Below are positions 61,277 to 64,000 of a DNA stretch of 64,000 nucleotides, in pieces (the stretch's first letter is position 1; every line of letters starts with the position of its first letter). Source of the DNA: Candidatus Gastranaerophilales bacterium (GTDB lineage: Bacteria; Cyanobacteriota; Vampirovibrionia; Gastranaerophilales; Gastranaerophilaceae); assembly GCA_017461425.1 (NCBI GenBank), contig JAFTXY010000006.1, forward strand, positions 1-64,000, given 5' to 3'. The notes beneath the pieces are model-generated. The model saw only the letters and a program-made list of their open reading frames with translations, did not search any database and was not told the origin of the DNA. The translations under genes were made by a program, and so were the position numbers.

Positions 61277-64000
61277 ATGCTATCCCCAATAAGAAATATA
61301 ACATTCACAAAAATCTACAAAAACCAACGTACAAAACAAAATAAACCACAAAACCAAACCAATACAATTAACCAAACATTCTTAAATAATGCATATTACA
61401 TGCCATTTTTAGGAAAAGAATCATTCTTTTCAACTTTAGATAAAAATTATTTTCAATTACCTCAAATAGAATTTGAAAATGGTACAAAATATCAATTAAG
61501 ACCTGACGAATGTCAATTAGAATGTGCTAAAAAACTATATGAGGGCGATGATGTTGTTTTCTGTGCACCAACGGGAACAGGAAAAACCGCAGTTGCTCAT
61601 TATATAATGACAAAAAACCTTAACGAAGGCAAAAAAACAATATATACAACTCCTCTAAAAGCCCTAGCAAACGATAAATTAAGAGAATTTAGAAAAATTT
61701 ACGGAGAAGAAAACGTAGGTTTATTGACAGGCGATATAAAAATCAATACAACAGCGCCAATTCAAATTATGACTTGCGAAATTTATAACAACCAAACTCT
61801 TCAACTATCAAAAAATCCAAGAAATATTGCAACGGTAATTTTTGACGAAGCTCATTATTTAGGAGATAAAGAACGAGGAAATGTTTGGGAAAATTCAATC
61901 ATAAACACGCCATCTGATGATATTCAAATTCTTTGCCTATCGGCAACAATTGGCAACAGCGATGATTTACGCAATTGGATACAAAAACTAAATCCAAACA
62001 GAAACGTTTCAAAAGTTGAATTACCATCCCAAAATCGCCATGTTCCTTTGATTTGGCATCTTTATAAACCAAAAACAAAGCAACATGCAGCCTCCATTAA
62101 ACCAATTATAAAAAAACAAATAAACTTAAACGATATTAATCCAGATAATTTAACTCAAAGACAAAAAAGAGCTTGTGAAATTTTATTCAGAAATCAAAAT
62201 AATATTCAAGGATATTACGAATTAACAAGTGAAGAATACCAACAAGCAGCATATGATTTTCTTGCAAAATTTGAAGATATAAAAGACGACGAAATGAAGC
62301 TTTCTAGTTTAGAAGAAAGATTAAAAGCTCTTTATCCTAACATGCCAGAAACGCAAATCAAAGAAGTTGCACAATTTTTGGCTTCTGAAGAAACTCAAGA
62401 AATCGACGCAATTCATACAATGCATCTAGATGATGATTATGCCACTTTAATTACCGACTTAAACAAAGAAGATATGCTTCCGGCGTTGATATTTAAGCTT
62501 TCAAAAAATGCTTGTTTCAATATTGCAATGAGTTTAAAGGAACAAAAAGTTGATTTAACAACACAAGAAGAAAAAGAAGAAATTAAAAGAATTATTGATG
62601 AATATAGAAATAACGATATTTATCTTGGAAATTCTTTTGATATGGAAATGGTTTTAAATGGCTATGCATACCATCATTCAGACATTTTGCCTCATTACAA
62701 AAAATTAATTGAAGAATTATTCTCTAAAAAACTTTTAAAAACTGTTATAGCAACATCAACGCTATCTGCAGGCATCAACATGCCAGCAAGAACAGTTGTT
62801 ATTTCAGATACTTTCTACAAAAAATATAATCCTAAATCAGGTGAAATAGAATTCACTCCGCTAAGCGCAAATGATTTTCATCAAATGGCCGGAAGAGCAG
62901 GCAGAAGAGGAATTGATAAATTAGGTCATGTTGTTTTTTATAATCTTGATACCCCGCAAGACGGTTTTAAAACAGACTTAATGAAGAAAAAACAAGCAGG
63001 AGAAAAAGTTAAAACATCTAAAAACTTTGATAAATTACCTGACGAATTAGCCTTAGCTTATGAATTATTAGATTCAGACGCCAACAACTTAAGAAGTTAC
63101 TATAAGCCAGATTGGTGCTTATTAGCTCAATATATTGAAGAAAATCCAACAAACGATAAATTAAAAGATTTAATCGATTTATCGTTTAAAATTCATAGTT
63201 CAAAAGAACCTCAAAAAGACGCAAATAAACTTTTAAACAAATTCCACAACTATGAAGTTGTTCTATTAAAAAATGGCTTTATAGAAAAAGATAACAAAGG
63301 CAATATGCATCTAACTCCAAAAGGAAGAATTTTAAAAATGTGCCAAGGATTAAATCCATTAGTTTTAGCTGATTTAATCTACAATGAAAAATTTGACGGA
63401 GTTATGATGGAAAACTTATGTCAAATGGCAGCTTATATTGCAGGTTCTTCAAACCAAATTGAAGAAGAAGGCATGACAGAAGAAATAGAGAAAAAATTAA
63501 TCTCCATTTTTGGTGAAGAAGCTTGGGAAAACGACATTAAAGAAGAATATAGAAAAACTCAAAGTGCATTTTTAGAAGCGCAAGCTCCAATTTTAAGAAG
63601 CCAAACAGAAGGAAGAGTTTCCCCTGATGATATTGCTATTGCTGATAGTTTCTCAGGATTTGCAGCATTTTTATTTTCAAGATTAAATATAAGTAATAAA
63701 AATCCTAAAGATTCAATTGAAAACTTTAGAAAAATAACAGGAAGCATTCCATCTGTTGCTGTTAAAGTTAAACCAAAAGAAAGCGAAAAAGGCAAAATAA
63801 AAGAAATTTCGCCATCACAAAAAGAATTAATCAGAAAATCAGGCGAAGGAAACATCTATAAAATAATCGCCCAAACAATTTCTACATTAAAACAAATCGA
63901 CAAAATATGTGACTTTGCTTTAGAAAATAAATCTTTATATCCAAACCAAAGCTACTATGAAGATTTAAAAGAAAACGCTCTTATCTCAAGAGAACTGTTA
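61277..64000 (+). CDS. Ski2-like DExH helicase (C-terminus outside window)
   Basis: The frame is open for 908 codons to the window edge. Motifs run in order: APTGTGKTAVAHY, TPLKALANDK, FDEAHYLGD, LSATIG, TSTLSAGINMPARTVVIS, QMAGRAGRRGID. These are Ski2/Mtr4-like, RNA-helicase type. The start MLSPIRNITFTK follows a GAGGAAAAAAC stretch and resembles the N-terminal tag seen elsewhere in the window, with MPFLGKESFFS further on. Possible roles are RNA decay or DNA repair. Confidence 0.9.
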   Translation, partial: MLSPIRNITFTKIYKNQRTKQNKPQNQTNTINQTFLNNAYYMPFLGKESFFSTLDKNYFQLPQIEFENGTKYQLRPDECQLECAKKLYEGDDVVFCAPTGTGKTAVAHYIMTKNLNEGKKTIYTTPLKALANDKLREFRKIYGEENVGLLTGDIKINTTAPIQIMTCEIYNNQTLQLSKNPRNIATVIFDEAHYLGDKERGNVWENSIINTPSDDIQILCLSATIGNSDDLRNWIQKLNPNRNVSKVELPSQNRHVPLIWHLYKPKTKQHAASIKPIIKKQINLNDINPDNLTQRQKRACEILFRNQNNIQGYYELTSEEYQQAAYDFLAKFEDIKDDEMKLSSLEERLKALYPNMPETQIKEVAQFLASEETQEIDAIHTMHLDDDYATLITDLNKEDMLPALIFKLSKNACFNIAMSLKEQKVDLTTQEEKEEIKRIIDEYRNNDIYLGNSFDMEMVLNGYAYHHSDILPHYKKLIEELFSKKLLKTVIATSTLSAGINMPARTVVISDTFYKKYNPKSGEIEFTPLSANDFHQMAGRAGRRGIDKLGHVVFYNLDTPQDGFKTDLMKKKQAGEKVKTSKNFDKLPDELALAYELLDSDANNLRSYYKPDWCLLAQYIEENPTNDKLKDLIDLSFKIHSSKEPQKDANKLLNKFHNYEVVLLKNGFIEKDNKGNMHLTPKGRILKMCQGLNPLVLADLIYNEKFDGVMMENLCQMAAYIAGSSNQIEEEGMTEEIEKKLISIFGEEAWENDIKEEYRKTQSAFLEAQAPILRSQTEGRVSPDDIAIADSFSGFAAFLFSRLNISNKNPKDSIENFRKITGSIPSVAVKVKPKESEKGKIKEISPSQKELIRKSGEGNIYKIIAQTISTLKQIDKICDFALENKSLYPNQSYYEDLKENALISRELL

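Overview
The window is strongly AT-rich, densely coded, and uses the standard bacterial code (TGA works as a stop, for example in the four-base ATGA overlaps at 9403-9406 and 47130-47133). The gene content points to an anaerobic, double-membraned, fermentative bacterium. It has an oxygen-independent class III ribonucleotide reductase (nrdD, nrdG), FixC/FixX electron-transfer proteins, an acyl-CoA-dehydratase-type activase, lipopolysaccharide export genes (lptB and an LptF/G permease), an OmpH/Skp-like chaperone, flagellar-type export genes and pilin-like proteins. This mix best fits the gut non-photosynthetic sister lineage of cyanobacteria (Melainabacteria/Vampirovibrionia, order Gastranaerophilales). 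That placement is inferred from gene content, not from a marker-gene tree.

Layout. 1-3.5 kb: a promoter and leader hairpin for a gene cut off by the window edge, a zinc-ribbon protein, a small secreted protein and a radical-SAM protein. 3.5-8.35 kb: an accessory island with a Fic-domain protein, a DUF2075/Schlafen-type helicase-nuclease, an unusual hairpin cluster between them, gene-poor debris, and a tRNA-Phe with a 20-bp direct repeat of its 5' end. 8.37-13.6 kb: two zinc alcohol dehydrogenases facing an iron-sulfur oxidoreductase, an NAD synthetase that has lost its glutaminase cysteine, and a Skp-like chaperone. 13.9-25.4 kb: nrdD, dprA, topA, aroE, a pilin-like protein, nrdG, a TPR protein, and fixX/fixC. 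25.5-29.8 kb: a glycosyltransferase, a small repeat peptide, a DUF378 protein, and a tRNA-Thr/tRNA-Thr/tRNA-Tyr/tuf operon. 29.8-34.7 kb: a pseudo-HerA-like fusion protein, flhB, and a sugar aminotransferase. 34.8-42.5 kb: a long minus-strand run (formyltransferase, lptB, lptF/G, phosphodiester glycosidase, pilin-like, tatD, tlyA, SEC-C protein, thioredoxin-like). 42.6-50 kb: clpP, then a transglycosylase-fliE-fliF-fliG-like-fliH-flhA operon. 50-53.4 kb: an activase with an unknown partner, two small proteins, tspO and tRNA-Arg. 54-59 kb: three tandem cysteine-rich proteins on prepilin-type anchors. 59-64 kb: recR, ybaB, a matrixin-like metalloprotease, a DUF1653 protein and a Ski2-like helicase running off the window end.

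The most interesting feature is the 54-59 kb operon. It has three consecutive 540-575-residue proteins. Each starts with a prepilin-like signal and helix and continues as hundreds of residues of CxxC-rich modules that look like protist variable surface proteins. Second is a recurring N-terminal tag (roughly M-x-I-S-P-I/V ... S/N-F-K-G/A) on otherwise unrelated proteins. Also notable are the dead glutaminase of NadE, the pseudo-HerA/UvrD-tail fusion, and the alternative-pairing hairpins between the Fic and helicase genes.
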